A DNA stretch of 64,000 nucleotides from Granulicella sibirica. Lineage in GTDB: Bacteria; Acidobacteriota; Terriglobia; Terriglobales; Acidobacteriaceae. Position 1 is the first letter of the stretch. The number at the start of each line of letters is the position of its first letter. Below the pieces are notes generated by a model. That model was not told where the DNA came from. It searched no databases and saw nothing but the letters and a program-made list of their open reading frames with translations. Shown piece after piece: positions 41,844 through 49,500 of this stretch. The position numbers were made by a program, and so were the translations under genes. The DNA lies in assembly GCF_004115155.1 (NCBI RefSeq), contig NZ_RDSM01000001.1, positions 1,178,001 through 1,242,000 on the forward strand, in the 5' to 3' direction.

Positions 41844-43252
41844 ACGTACCTCTTCAACTGGACGGCATCCATGGCTCTCCGCAACCCTGGGTGCCCTTCC
41901 ACGCTCCGGTAGACCGCGCCTGTTTGCTGGTTCTCCGCCATCAGCATCGTCAGCCCAAGGTCGATCCCGACGACGTCATTATCGAACCACCCTCGGCTGT
42001 CGTTTGCTCCGGGGTTAAACGCATCGACGAATCCATAGCGGCCGAAGGACTTCGGGTGGTGCTCCCGCATCGCGACCAGGGCGACGATGCACTCCTCCGG
42101 AAGCAGCGTCAGCGACCCGCCGGCGGCATGCGGCGAGAGCGTACCGTCCCATTCCCCGATGATCGGCGGCGCGGCCCACGCCATGTACTCCCGCCGCTCT
42201 GTGTCACAGGCTGAAAACCCCCACACGCGCTCGTCGACCCATTGAAACCTTCCGTGCTGCATCAGGCAATAGGTCTTATGCGCCCGCACTGCCGCGACAG
42301 AATTCTGGTAGTAGTCCGCGTAGGCGTCCTTCAAACCGCGCAGATCGAGCCAAACGTGCGGATACTGGTGGATGAACAAGGCTCCGAAGCTGGAGATGAA
42401 GCGAATTCCGCCGTAGTCGTAGGTATTCCGCTCGATCGCGTTCCAGATGCCGGCGGGAAGGGGATGTGTCGGCGAAGCGATCGCCAGCAGATACATCAGC
42501 ATGCATTCCGAATAAGAGGACCACCGGGCCTGCAAGAAGCCCGACCCCGGCAGCCAGCCCATGGATAACATCGCCTCTTTTCCGGAGGGAACTGCATTTG
42601 CGTTCAACATCCACGGCCAGTCGATCCGTTCGACGATCGTCTTGACCAGCGCGGTCCCCTCCTGCGAATTCAGGCTCTCACCCGCATGCACCGCGCCGGC
42701 TACCAGGAGCGCCGTATCGATCGACGAAAACTCGGACTCCTTCTTCCTTGCGCCCGAGCGGCCGTCGAGATAATGCGCAAAAAAGCCGCGCTCATGTTCA
42801 GCCCGATTCGCCAGGAAGCGCAGCGAGGTCATCATCCGCTCCTCGCAACGAGCGGCAGGAACATATCCGTTCCGAGCGGCAATGGACAACGCACTCAACC
42901 CAAAGCCTGTCGCTGCAATGGACGCCACACTGTACTGTTCCGCATCGCTCGCCCCATCGGCGGGAGCGCGGTCGAAGGCCAGTCCCGTTCCAGGATCAGA
43001 GCGTTCGATGAAGTAGTGGGCCGCACGCTCCCGCACCTCTTCCAGCAATCTGACGGCGCTGGGGCTGAAGTTCGACGGCTGATTCGCCACGGGCCGCTTG
43101 GGAAACAGCGCCTGCTCGGGGTGCTCCGGCAACGCCCTATCCGATCGCTCGGCCGCGCCCTTGTGCTTCCCGCATCCCGTCTCCAGCAACGAACTCCCGG
43201 CAAGCGCGATCGGAACACTGCCGATCGCACGAAGTGCGTCACGTCGATTCAT
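41840..43252 (-). CDS. Exported glycoamylase-like protein (GH144-type, PF10091)
   Basis: About 470 residues. The N-terminus MNRRDALRAIGSVPIALAGSSLLETGC looks like a Tat-type signal with a lipobox-like Cys. The rest fits the (alpha/alpha)6 glycoamylase-like domain: HYFIERSDPGTGLAFDR, VASIAATGFGLSALSIA, RAEHERGFFAHYLD, IDTALLVAGAVHAG, WLPGSGFLQARWSSYSECMLMYLLAIASP, VWGFSACD, and NDVVGIDLGLTMLMAEN. The family includes GH144 endo-beta-1,2-glucanases. ATG 43252 is chosen because the longer frame to 43474 adds an unconserved arginine-rich piece overlapping the divergent gene's promoter region. Confidence 0.85.
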   Translation of the reverse strand: MNRRDALRAIGSVPIALAGSSLLETGCGKHKGAAERSDRALPEHPEQALFPKRPVANQPSNFSPSAVRLLEEVRERAAHYFIERSDPGTGLAFDRAPADGASDAEQYSVASIAATGFGLSALSIAARNGYVPAARCEERMMTSLRFLANRAEHERGFFAHYLDGRSGARKKESEFSSIDTALLVAGAVHAGESLNSQEGTALVKTIVERIDWPWMLNANAVPSGKEAMLSMGWLPGSGFLQARWSSYSECMLMYLLAIASPTHPLPAGIWNAIERNTYDYGGIRFISSFGALFIHQYPHVWLDLRGLKDAYADYYQNSVAAVRAHKTYCLMQHGRFQWVDERVWGFSACDTERREYMAWAAPPIIGEWDGTLSPHAAGGSLTLLPEECIVALVAMREHHPKSFGRYGFVDAFNPGANDSRGWFDNDVVGIDLGLTMLMAENQQTGAVYRSVEGHPGLRRAMDAVQLKRYV

Positions 43253-43367
43253 CCGAACTTGGATGCAGGTCGAAGCCAAATCGACAAAGCTCTCCGTCGA
43301 CCCGGTCGAAGCTTCTCCACACGCCTGCATTACATTGAAAGAAAGCAGATAAACCGCAGGAGTTCGG

Positions 43368-44555
43368 ATGAACCGTCGCCATTTCCTCCAGCAAGCCGGA
43401 GCCACCGCTGCCCTCGGCCTCGCCGGATGCACTCCCCGCCTCAAACCATCTGCATCGACCCAGCAAGCCCCCACGCTCTACACCCCGATCGCGCCCATAA
43501 ACGCTCAGACGGACCGCCTCTTCCGCATCACCGTCTGCCTGCGTCCCTTCCGTGCCATCGGGCCGCGACTCGACACCGAACAGATCGCCGGCAAGCTCGT
43601 CGTGCACAACTACGGCCACGGCGGCTCGGGCTGGTCGCTCTCCTGGGGATCGAGCACCATCGCTATCCAGAAAGCGCTCTCGAACGGCGACCGCGACGTC
43701 GCCGTCATCGGCTGCGGAGCCCTCGGCCTGACCTCGGCGACGCTCCTCCAGCGCGCCGGAGCCCGGGTCACGATTTACGCTAAGGACCGTCCGCCCGACG
43801 TCCGCTCTTCGCGCGCCACAGGCTCCTGGACCCCCGACTCCCGCATCGCCCTGGCCAAGGACGCACCCGCCACCTTCCCCGCCCAATGGGAGCAGATGGC
43901 CCGCACCTCGTGGGCCATGTACCAGTCCTACCTCGGCATGCCCGGGAACCCGGTGGAGTACACCGATCGCTACAACCTGTGGGATGGCGAAGACGGACCG
44001 CGCGGCACCCCCGAGCCGTCCGACCCCGGCTTCCTCTACTTGAACGACCGCATCCACGACCTCGCCCACGCTGCCGAGGAACTGTCGCCCGAGGCGAACC
44101 CTTTTCCGACAAAGCATTGCTCCCGCGTCACACGCCTTCAATTCAATGTCGCCGACTACTCCCGCCAGCTCGTCAACGACTTCCTCATTGCCGGAGGCAA
44201 GCTTGAACCAGCCGAGTTCCACCAGCCCTCCGACTTAGCCGGTCTCCCGCAGAAGGCCATCATCAACTGCACCGGATACGGCGCTCGCGCGCTCTTCAAG
44301 GACGAGTCCATCACGCCCGTCCGGGGCCAGATCGGCTGGCTCATCCCCCAGACCGAGGTCAACTACGGCCTCACCTACGGGAACCTCAACGTGCTCTCCC
44401 GCCGCGACGGCATCGTCGTCCAGGCCAGCGAGCAGGGCGAGGCCTCCGGCTGGAACGACTCCAACGAGCAGCCCGACCAGCGCGAAGCCGAGACCGCTGT
44501 GAAAGCCCTCGCCGACCTCTACGCTCGCATGAAGCAGCCGGCGCGCCGCGCCTGA
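43368..44555 (+). CDS. Exported FAD-dependent D-amino-acid-oxidase-like protein, apparently circularly permuted
   Basis: 395 residues. MNRRHFLQQAGATAALGLAGC is a Tat-type signal with a lipobox. In normal DAO-family proteins the FAD Rossmann motif is N-terminal and the block R-P-x-R-x-G-P-R then V-V-H-N-Y-G-H-G-G-x-G is C-terminal. Here the order is reversed: RPFRAIGPRLD (59-69) and VVHNYGHGGSGWSLSWG (78-94) come first and VAVIGCGALGLTSATLL (111-127) follows. The rest (INCTGYGARALF, TPVRGQIGWLIPQ) is co-linear with the usual middle. It likely oxidises D-amino acids or other amines in the periplasm. It is divergent from the glycoamylase-like gene by 115 bases. Confidence 0.8.
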   Translation: MNRRHFLQQAGATAALGLAGCTPRLKPSASTQQAPTLYTPIAPINAQTDRLFRITVCLRPFRAIGPRLDTEQIAGKLVVHNYGHGGSGWSLSWGSSTIAIQKALSNGDRDVAVIGCGALGLTSATLLQRAGARVTIYAKDRPPDVRSSRATGSWTPDSRIALAKDAPATFPAQWEQMARTSWAMYQSYLGMPGNPVEYTDRYNLWDGEDGPRGTPEPSDPGFLYLNDRIHDLAHAAEELSPEANPFPTKHCSRVTRLQFNVADYSRQLVNDFLIAGGKLEPAEFHQPSDLAGLPQKAIINCTGYGARALFKDESITPVRGQIGWLIPQTEVNYGLTYGNLNVLSRRDGIVVQASEQGEASGWNDSNEQPDQREAETAVKALADLYARMKQPARRA

Positions 44556-44631
44556 TACGTAACGGAGCTTGCCACATATCGAACAAAGCGGAGCCAATCT
44601 CGTCTAATACCCCGTAGACACCCGTAGACGC

Positions 44632-45378
44632 ATGCGTGGAGGCCCTTCTGTTTTTTCTCGAGAAACGACTTCCTCAAATCCCTTTTGCCGGCCGATTCGC
44701 GCTCTTTTCTTCTTTCTCCTCAGCTCCATCGTCTTCTCGCCCTACGCCGAAACATCCGGCGTGGGCTACTACGCCTTTCGCATCATCGGGGCGCTGATCA
44801 TTCTTCTCACCGTCTGGGCTGTGACCTTTAGCCGTGGCCTCCTCGTGCTCGTCATGGTGCTGGCGGTTCCGTCGATTCTGCAGCACCTGTTCTTTCACCC
44901 GCACTCGCTGGGCATGCTGCCATTCATCAATCGCATCCTCTCGATCGGCTTCGATCTCATCATCATTGCCATCATCTCGCAGCACATCTTCAAGACGGAG
45001 CAGCCGAACTCCGAGACGATCTTCGGCGCGCTCTGCATCTATCTGCTACTCGGCTTCACCTTCGCCAGCATCTACTCCGCTATCTCCAACCGGGTGCAGG
45101 ACGCCTTCTACCTCGCCCCGACGCTCAATCACCACGCCATCCCGGATCGCTTCGACTTCATCTACTTCAGCTTCGGGACGCTGACTGAACTAGGAACACC
45201 CGGCATTACAGCCGTCGCGCCCCTCGCCCGCTCGATCTCACTGCTCGAGGCCATCCTCGGCGTTCTCTATATGGCGGTGCTCCTCTCGCGGCTCATCAAC
45301 GCCTATCGCGGCGTCGAGACAAGCAATATCGGCCGAGAGGAGAAAATTTATGCCGCCCGGCGCGGGTCGCGGGAATAG
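44632..45378 (+). CDS. Ion-channel-family membrane protein with atypical pore motif
   Basis: 248 residues, about six hydrophobic segments. The second half has the two-helix pore plan of PF07885 ion channels: IFGALCIYLLLGFTFASIYSAI, a pore loop FDFIYFSFGTLTELGTPGI, and SISLLEAILGVLYMAVLLSRLI. Potassium channels have T-x-G-Y-G-D at this point; here it is TELGTPG, so potassium selectivity is not assured. The early part has further helices (YYAFRIIGALIILLTVWAVTF, SRGLLVLVMVLAVPSILQHLFF). No RCK or cyclic-nucleotide domain follows. The start ATG 44632 is uncertain, since several residues precede the first helix. Confidence 0.7.
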   Translation: MRGGPSVFSRETTSSNPFCRPIRALFFFLLSSIVFSPYAETSGVGYYAFRIIGALIILLTVWAVTFSRGLLVLVMVLAVPSILQHLFFHPHSLGMLPFINRILSIGFDLIIIAIISQHIFKTEQPNSETIFGALCIYLLLGFTFASIYSAISNRVQDAFYLAPTLNHHAIPDRFDFIYFSFGTLTELGTPGITAVAPLARSISLLEAILGVLYMAVLLSRLINAYRGVETSNIGREEKIYAARRGSRE

Positions 45379-45380
45379 CC

Positions 45381-46085
45381 CTACATGGCATTGCGAGGGT
45401 CGGCGCGGTGGCGATGAGGTATCCCGGGCTGCCGGTATCTCAGGTAGCCCAGACCCACCCGCATATTGTGCGTGACATACCCAGGCACGCACACCGCGAT
45501 CGTGATCCCGAGAATCGCATGCGACAGCGCCAGAGGGTAGAGATTGCGATAGCGCAGGAAGTGCCAGCAGCCTACAAGACCCCATACCAGCGTCAGCACC
45601 GTCAGCACAGGATTGGGCAGGTGCGCCAGGGCAAAGACGCCTGCCGCGGTCAGCACCGCGTAGGCAGGTCGCGTCGATAGACGCAGAAAGCGCGGCAGAA
45701 AGAAGTCCATCATCAGGAACTGCTGCACGAACGCCCAGATCGCATAGCCGATGTAAGACTTCGCGAACCACACAACACTCGCCTGAGCATGGAGCGTATG
45801 CAGATGCGCCGCGACCGCAACTGTGATCGCCGACAGGCAAGCCGCAACGCCGGCGATCCAGAACGAGCGAAGAAGGTTCGCCGTGCGCAGCCCGAGCGCC
45901 GCAACATTGTCAAACGAGAGCGCGGTCGTCCCGGCGATCCAGAGAACAGGAAGCCAGTAGAGATAACGCTGCCACGGTCGAGGCGTCCACAGCACCGCCA
46001 GGATCAGAAGGTAACCAACACCCACCTCGATCAGCGCGCGCCGCCTGCCCTGCTCGTCAAGGTTCGCTCGGAGACGACCGTTCAC
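45381..46085 (-). CDS. CPBP-family intramembrane protein with altered motif 1
   Basis: 234 residues, about six or seven transmembrane helices. CPBP (CAAX protease and bacteriocin-processing) members have E-E-x-x-x-R, F-x-x-x-H and H-x-x-x-N/B motifs. Here motif 1 is WAFVQQFLMMDFFLPR, with Gln-Gln in place of the Glu-Glu pair. FALAHLPNP (motif 2 His) and LALSHAILG (motif 3 His) are present. Because the first Glu is the catalytic base in characterised intramembrane proteases of this type, this protein may be inactive or use another chemistry. The start is GTG 46085. It overlaps no gene but converges with the ion channel. Confidence 0.75.
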   Translation of the reverse strand: MNGRLRANLDEQGRRRALIEVGVGYLLILAVLWTPRPWQRYLYWLPVLWIAGTTALSFDNVAALGLRTANLLRSFWIAGVAACLSAITVAVAAHLHTLHAQASVVWFAKSYIGYAIWAFVQQFLMMDFFLPRFLRLSTRPAYAVLTAAGVFALAHLPNPVLTVLTLVWGLVGCWHFLRYRNLYPLALSHAILGITIAVCVPGYVTHNMRVGLGYLRYRQPGIPHRHRADPRNAM

Positions 46086-46131
46086 GTTGTGAGCATATAG
46101 CAGGAGTCAATCGTGACCTCCCGCCTGCGGG

Positions 46132-47229
46132 CTACTTCAGCGAATTCGCTCCAGCCGGGCTCGTCGCCGAAGCTGACGGCGTCGCCGATTGGATCGGCAC
46201 GCACGGCTGCGTCGCGGCCTGAGCTGGAGTCATACCCGCTGCCGTCATGCGCATCTGTCCCGACGGGCACGGTTCAAGCAGCATCGCCGGCCTCAGGTTC
46301 TCCGGCAACGGCGGAGCCTTCACCACACCTTGCTCGACATGATCCTGCTTCGCACCGGGCCACGCGTACGGAGCGACTCTCAAATCCCCATACCCCACCA
46401 CGGGAAACTTCGAGTGCACCACGAACAAACGATCCACGGCCACGAACGCCGATTCAGGCTTACTTCCAAGCAAGCGCGTATCCGAGTTGATCTGGAGCAG
46501 GTGATCCTCCACCTTGACCGTCAGCGTCTTATCATCGAACGCGTTCGGTTGTTCCTTCGCGCCCGGGAACGTGGCATTCGAGACGATCGTCGTCCCGATC
46601 CCGGGCACGTAAAGGTAGATGTAGTGCAGGTTCTGGATGTCGTAGTTCAGCGCCGCCTTGCCGATCATCCCGTCCACGGTCATCGTCCCATGAACGATCG
46701 AGAGAGATACCGTCTTCACCGGCTTCTCCTTCTTGACCACGATCTTCTTTCCATGCTCGTCGTATCCGAGGTTGTCCGCCGTCTGCATCAACGGCTTGCC
46801 CGACGCGCTGAACATCGGATGGCCCTTGCTATCCCGCAACTGCCGGACCGGCGGGTTGAACATCGGCTTCCCGTCGGGATCGAGCCTTTGCCGCCCCTCT
46901 TCATCGAGCATCGGAGTCGGAGGCAACTCCACCACGGTCATCGGCCCGGTGTACTCGCCCTTCTTCTCTTTTTCTTCCTTTGGTTCCTTGACCTTGGCTT
47001 CCTTGCCCGGCTTGGCGGAGTCACCCTTCTTCGCCGCGCTTCCCGCCTTCGAGTCGGCGGGAGCGCCCCCAGCGGCCTGCCGCTCCTCGTCCATCCGCTT
47101 CTGATACGGCGTTCTTGTATCCGACTGCGTGGAAGCCCCCGCGCTTCCATCCTGTTCCTGCGCATATCCCGAAAGGGAACATGCCAGAACAACCGCCAGA
47201 GCCCCTGTTACCAAACCTATTTGCTTCAT
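46132..47229 (-). CDS. Secreted protein of unknown function with acidic/lysine-rich linker
   Basis: 365 residues with a signal peptide (QIGLVTGALAVVLACSLSGYAQ). Residues 25-85 are charged and low-complexity (KEAKVKEPKEEKEKKGE). Residues 90-135 contain a proline-rich block with repeated short patterns around DEEGRQRLDPDGKPMFNPPVRQL and DSKGHPMFSASGKPL. From 150 on is a probable beta-rich domain (VSLSIVHGTMTVDGMIGKAALNYDIQNLHYIYLYVPGIGTTIVSN). No family recognised. ATG 47229 precedes the signal peptide. Confidence 0.65.
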   Translation of the reverse strand: MKQIGLVTGALAVVLACSLSGYAQEQDGSAGASTQSDTRTPYQKRMDEERQAAGGAPADSKAGSAAKKGDSAKPGKEAKVKEPKEEKEKKGEYTGPMTVVELPPTPMLDEEGRQRLDPDGKPMFNPPVRQLRDSKGHPMFSASGKPLMQTADNLGYDEHGKKIVVKKEKPVKTVSLSIVHGTMTVDGMIGKAALNYDIQNLHYIYLYVPGIGTTIVSNATFPGAKEQPNAFDDKTLTVKVEDHLLQINSDTRLLGSKPESAFVAVDRLFVVHSKFPVVGYGDLRVAPYAWPGAKQDHVEQGVVKAPPLPENLRPAMLLEPCPSGQMRMTAAGMTPAQAATQPCVPIQSATPSASATSPAGANSLK

Positions 47230-47402
47230 CAACATACAGCCCCCCGAAGCGCATCAAAGCGCAAAGAACAGCAAGTGGTGCCACGAAATCCAGAAAGACA
47301 ATCCCAGTATGGGAAACAGTTGCGAACCAAAGCATACCTGCCGACCACGCCACAGGGAAGCATTTTCCTTGCGCCGGTTCACACCAAAGGCATCCAAGAG
47401 TC

Positions 47403-48977
47403 ATGCGCTCGGCCCTGCTGAACCTCTCGCTTGAAGAGCCCTCGGTCTCAAACCCCGTCATTCCCGGCGATCACCCCGACCCAACCATCCTCCGCGTCGG
47501 CCAGCGCTACTTTGCCTCGGCGACCTCCGGTGAGTGGAGCCCGCAGTTCCCGCTCTTTGAATCCCCCGACCTCACCCACTGGTCCATGACCGGCGCAATC
47601 TTCCCTATCCAGCCCGCGTGGGCCGAAGGCTCCTTCTGGGCGCCGGAACTCGTCCACGACGGCAAACAGTTTCTCGCCTACTACGTCGCCCGCGCGCGTG
47701 GCGGGCCGCTCAGCATCGCCGTCGCCACCGCCGCCTCACCGCGCGGCCCATGGACCGACCACGGCCCCATCCTTGCTGAACCCCTCGGCTCGATCGACCC
47801 CGCCTTCGCCCGCGACGAGCATGGCGACCCGTTCCTCATCTGGAAGACCGACGGCAACTCCGAGCAGAAGCCGACGCCCATCTGGGCCCAGCCCCTCACG
47901 CCGGATCTGCTCCACCTCACCGGAACTCCTACCCAGCTCATCACCAACGACGAGCCCTGGGAGGGCGGAGTCGTTGAAGGCCCCTACATCCTCCGCCACG
48001 AAGGCCGCTTCTACCTCTTCTACGCCGCCAACGCCTGCTGCGGACGCGAGTGCCAGTACGCCGAAGGCGTCGCCCGCGCCGACCGTCTGCTCGGCCCGTG
48101 GGAGAAGAACCCCGCCAACCCGATCATCGCCGACAACCACGGCTGGCGCTGCCCCGGCCATGGCACCATCGTCCACGGGCACACGGCTCCCGGCGAGACC
48201 TACCAGGACTATCTCCTGTACCACGCCTACCCACGCGAAGGAACGATCTACATCGGCCGCGAAGCCGTCCTCGACCAGATCGCCTGGAGCCCCGACGGCT
48301 GGCCCACCATCAACGCCGGCCAGGGCCCGAACGAGCGTGGCCTCGACCGTCTCGCCCCAGTCGACTTTGAGGACAACTTCGAAAGCCGCACCCTCGCCCC
48401 ATCCTGGCAGTGGCCCGTCAACACTTACCCGACGATCACCACGGGCCACGGCGAACTCCACCTCACAATCCCGGCAAACCGCCAGTCCGCGATGATCGCC
48501 GTACCTGCTCCTGCCATCCCCGGCTACACCGCGACCGTCTCCCTCTGTACCGCTGCGGAACCTAGCGTGGTGCTCTCTTCGGATAGCGCGCAGCCCGACA
48601 CCCCGACCTACAATCCGCCGCCCGAGACGACGTGGTCCGGCCTGTCGATCGTCGGCGACCCCTTCAACACCATCGGCCTGGGCCTTCGCAGAGGCGACCT
48701 CGAGTTGTGGCAGCGCAAGGGCGATACAAGCCAGATCGTTTGGTCTCAGCCCATCGACCGACCTGAGACTCCCCTCTGGCTCCGGGTTTTCTCCTCCGGC
48801 GATCTTAAGCTCGACTTCTCGTGGAGCCACGATCAGCAAACCTGGTCGAAAGCGGGAGACACCATCGACGCCTCCGACCTCCCCGCCTGGGACCGAGGCC
48901 TCCGCATCGGCCTCATGATCGAAGGCCCGGGACGCGGCACCGTTACCTTCCGGCATTTCCTGCTCAAAGCCGGATAG
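47403..48977 (+). CDS. GH43-family glycoside hydrolase
   Basis: 524 residues. The five-bladed propeller has the three GH43 acidic residues: Asp in PVIPGDHPDPTILRVG (general base), Asp in GSIDPAFARDEHGDPFLIWK (pKa modulator), and Glu in GGVVEGPYILRHEGRFYLFYAA (general acid). A C-terminal beta-sandwich starts near 325 (DNFESRTLAPSWQWPVN) and resembles DUF1349/GH43 C2 modules. Targets are arabinan or xylan side chains. No signal peptide is visible from ATG 47403; the frame is open upstream to 47115, but that part lacks a signal as well. The enzyme may therefore be cytoplasmic. Confidence 0.88.
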   Translation: MRSALLNLSLEEPSVSNPVIPGDHPDPTILRVGQRYFASATSGEWSPQFPLFESPDLTHWSMTGAIFPIQPAWAEGSFWAPELVHDGKQFLAYYVARARGGPLSIAVATAASPRGPWTDHGPILAEPLGSIDPAFARDEHGDPFLIWKTDGNSEQKPTPIWAQPLTPDLLHLTGTPTQLITNDEPWEGGVVEGPYILRHEGRFYLFYAANACCGRECQYAEGVARADRLLGPWEKNPANPIIADNHGWRCPGHGTIVHGHTAPGETYQDYLLYHAYPREGTIYIGREAVLDQIAWSPDGWPTINAGQGPNERGLDRLAPVDFEDNFESRTLAPSWQWPVNTYPTITTGHGELHLTIPANRQSAMIAVPAPAIPGYTATVSLCTAAEPSVVLSSDSAQPDTPTYNPPPETTWSGLSIVGDPFNTIGLGLRRGDLELWQRKGDTSQIVWSQPIDRPETPLWLRVFSSGDLKLDFSWSHDQQTWSKAGDTIDASDLPAWDRGLRIGLMIEGPGRGTVTFRHFLLKAG

Positions 48978-49035
48978 CCGGCATCTTATCCATCAGCCCG
49001 CGACACAACGTCCCGGCACAACCATCGGAGAAATC

Positions 49036-49500
49036 ATGTCGAACGAAGCCACCCCCATCACTCGCGAGAAACTCATCGATCTGCTCAACGAGGATCTCTC
49101 CCGCGAATACCAGGCCGTTATCGCCTATGTGAACTACTCGGCTGTCCTCAAGGGAGCGGCTTACATGAACATCGCCGCCGAATTGGCCGTCCACGCCACC
49201 GAAGAGCTCGACCACGCGCTCAAGATCGCCAATCAGGTCGACTATCTCGGCGGCATGCCCTCCGTCACCCCGAAGCTCGTCAAGACCTCCGAGAAAGCGG
49301 AAGATATGCTCCGCTTCGACCTAGAAAACGAGATCGAGACCATCCGCAACTACCGCCGCCGCGTCAAGCAGGCCGACGAACTCGGCGAGTTCGCCCTCTC
49401 CGAAACCATCCGCGAGATCCTCCTCGAAGAGCAGGATCACCTCGTCTCCCTCGCAACCGCCCTCAACGAAGACACCCCCAACCCCGGCATGGCTGACTGA
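49036..49500 (+). CDS. Ferritin-like domain protein
   Basis: 154 residues, four-helix bundle. The iron ligands are Glu in LSREYQAVIAY, ExxH in ATEELDHALK, Glu in FDLENEIETIRNYRRR, and ExxxxH in LEEQDHLVSLA. This gives the two-helix Ex29ExxH pattern of ferritin-like diiron proteins near bacterioferritin. The protein may oxidise and store iron or limit oxidative stress in the cytoplasm. The start is preceded by GGAGAAATC. The stop overlaps the next start as TGATG. Confidence 0.85.
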   Translation: MSNEATPITREKLIDLLNEDLSREYQAVIAYVNYSAVLKGAAYMNIAAELAVHATEELDHALKIANQVDYLGGMPSVTPKLVKTSEKAEDMLRFDLENEIETIRNYRRRVKQADELGEFALSETIREILLEEQDHLVSLATALNEDTPNPGMAD

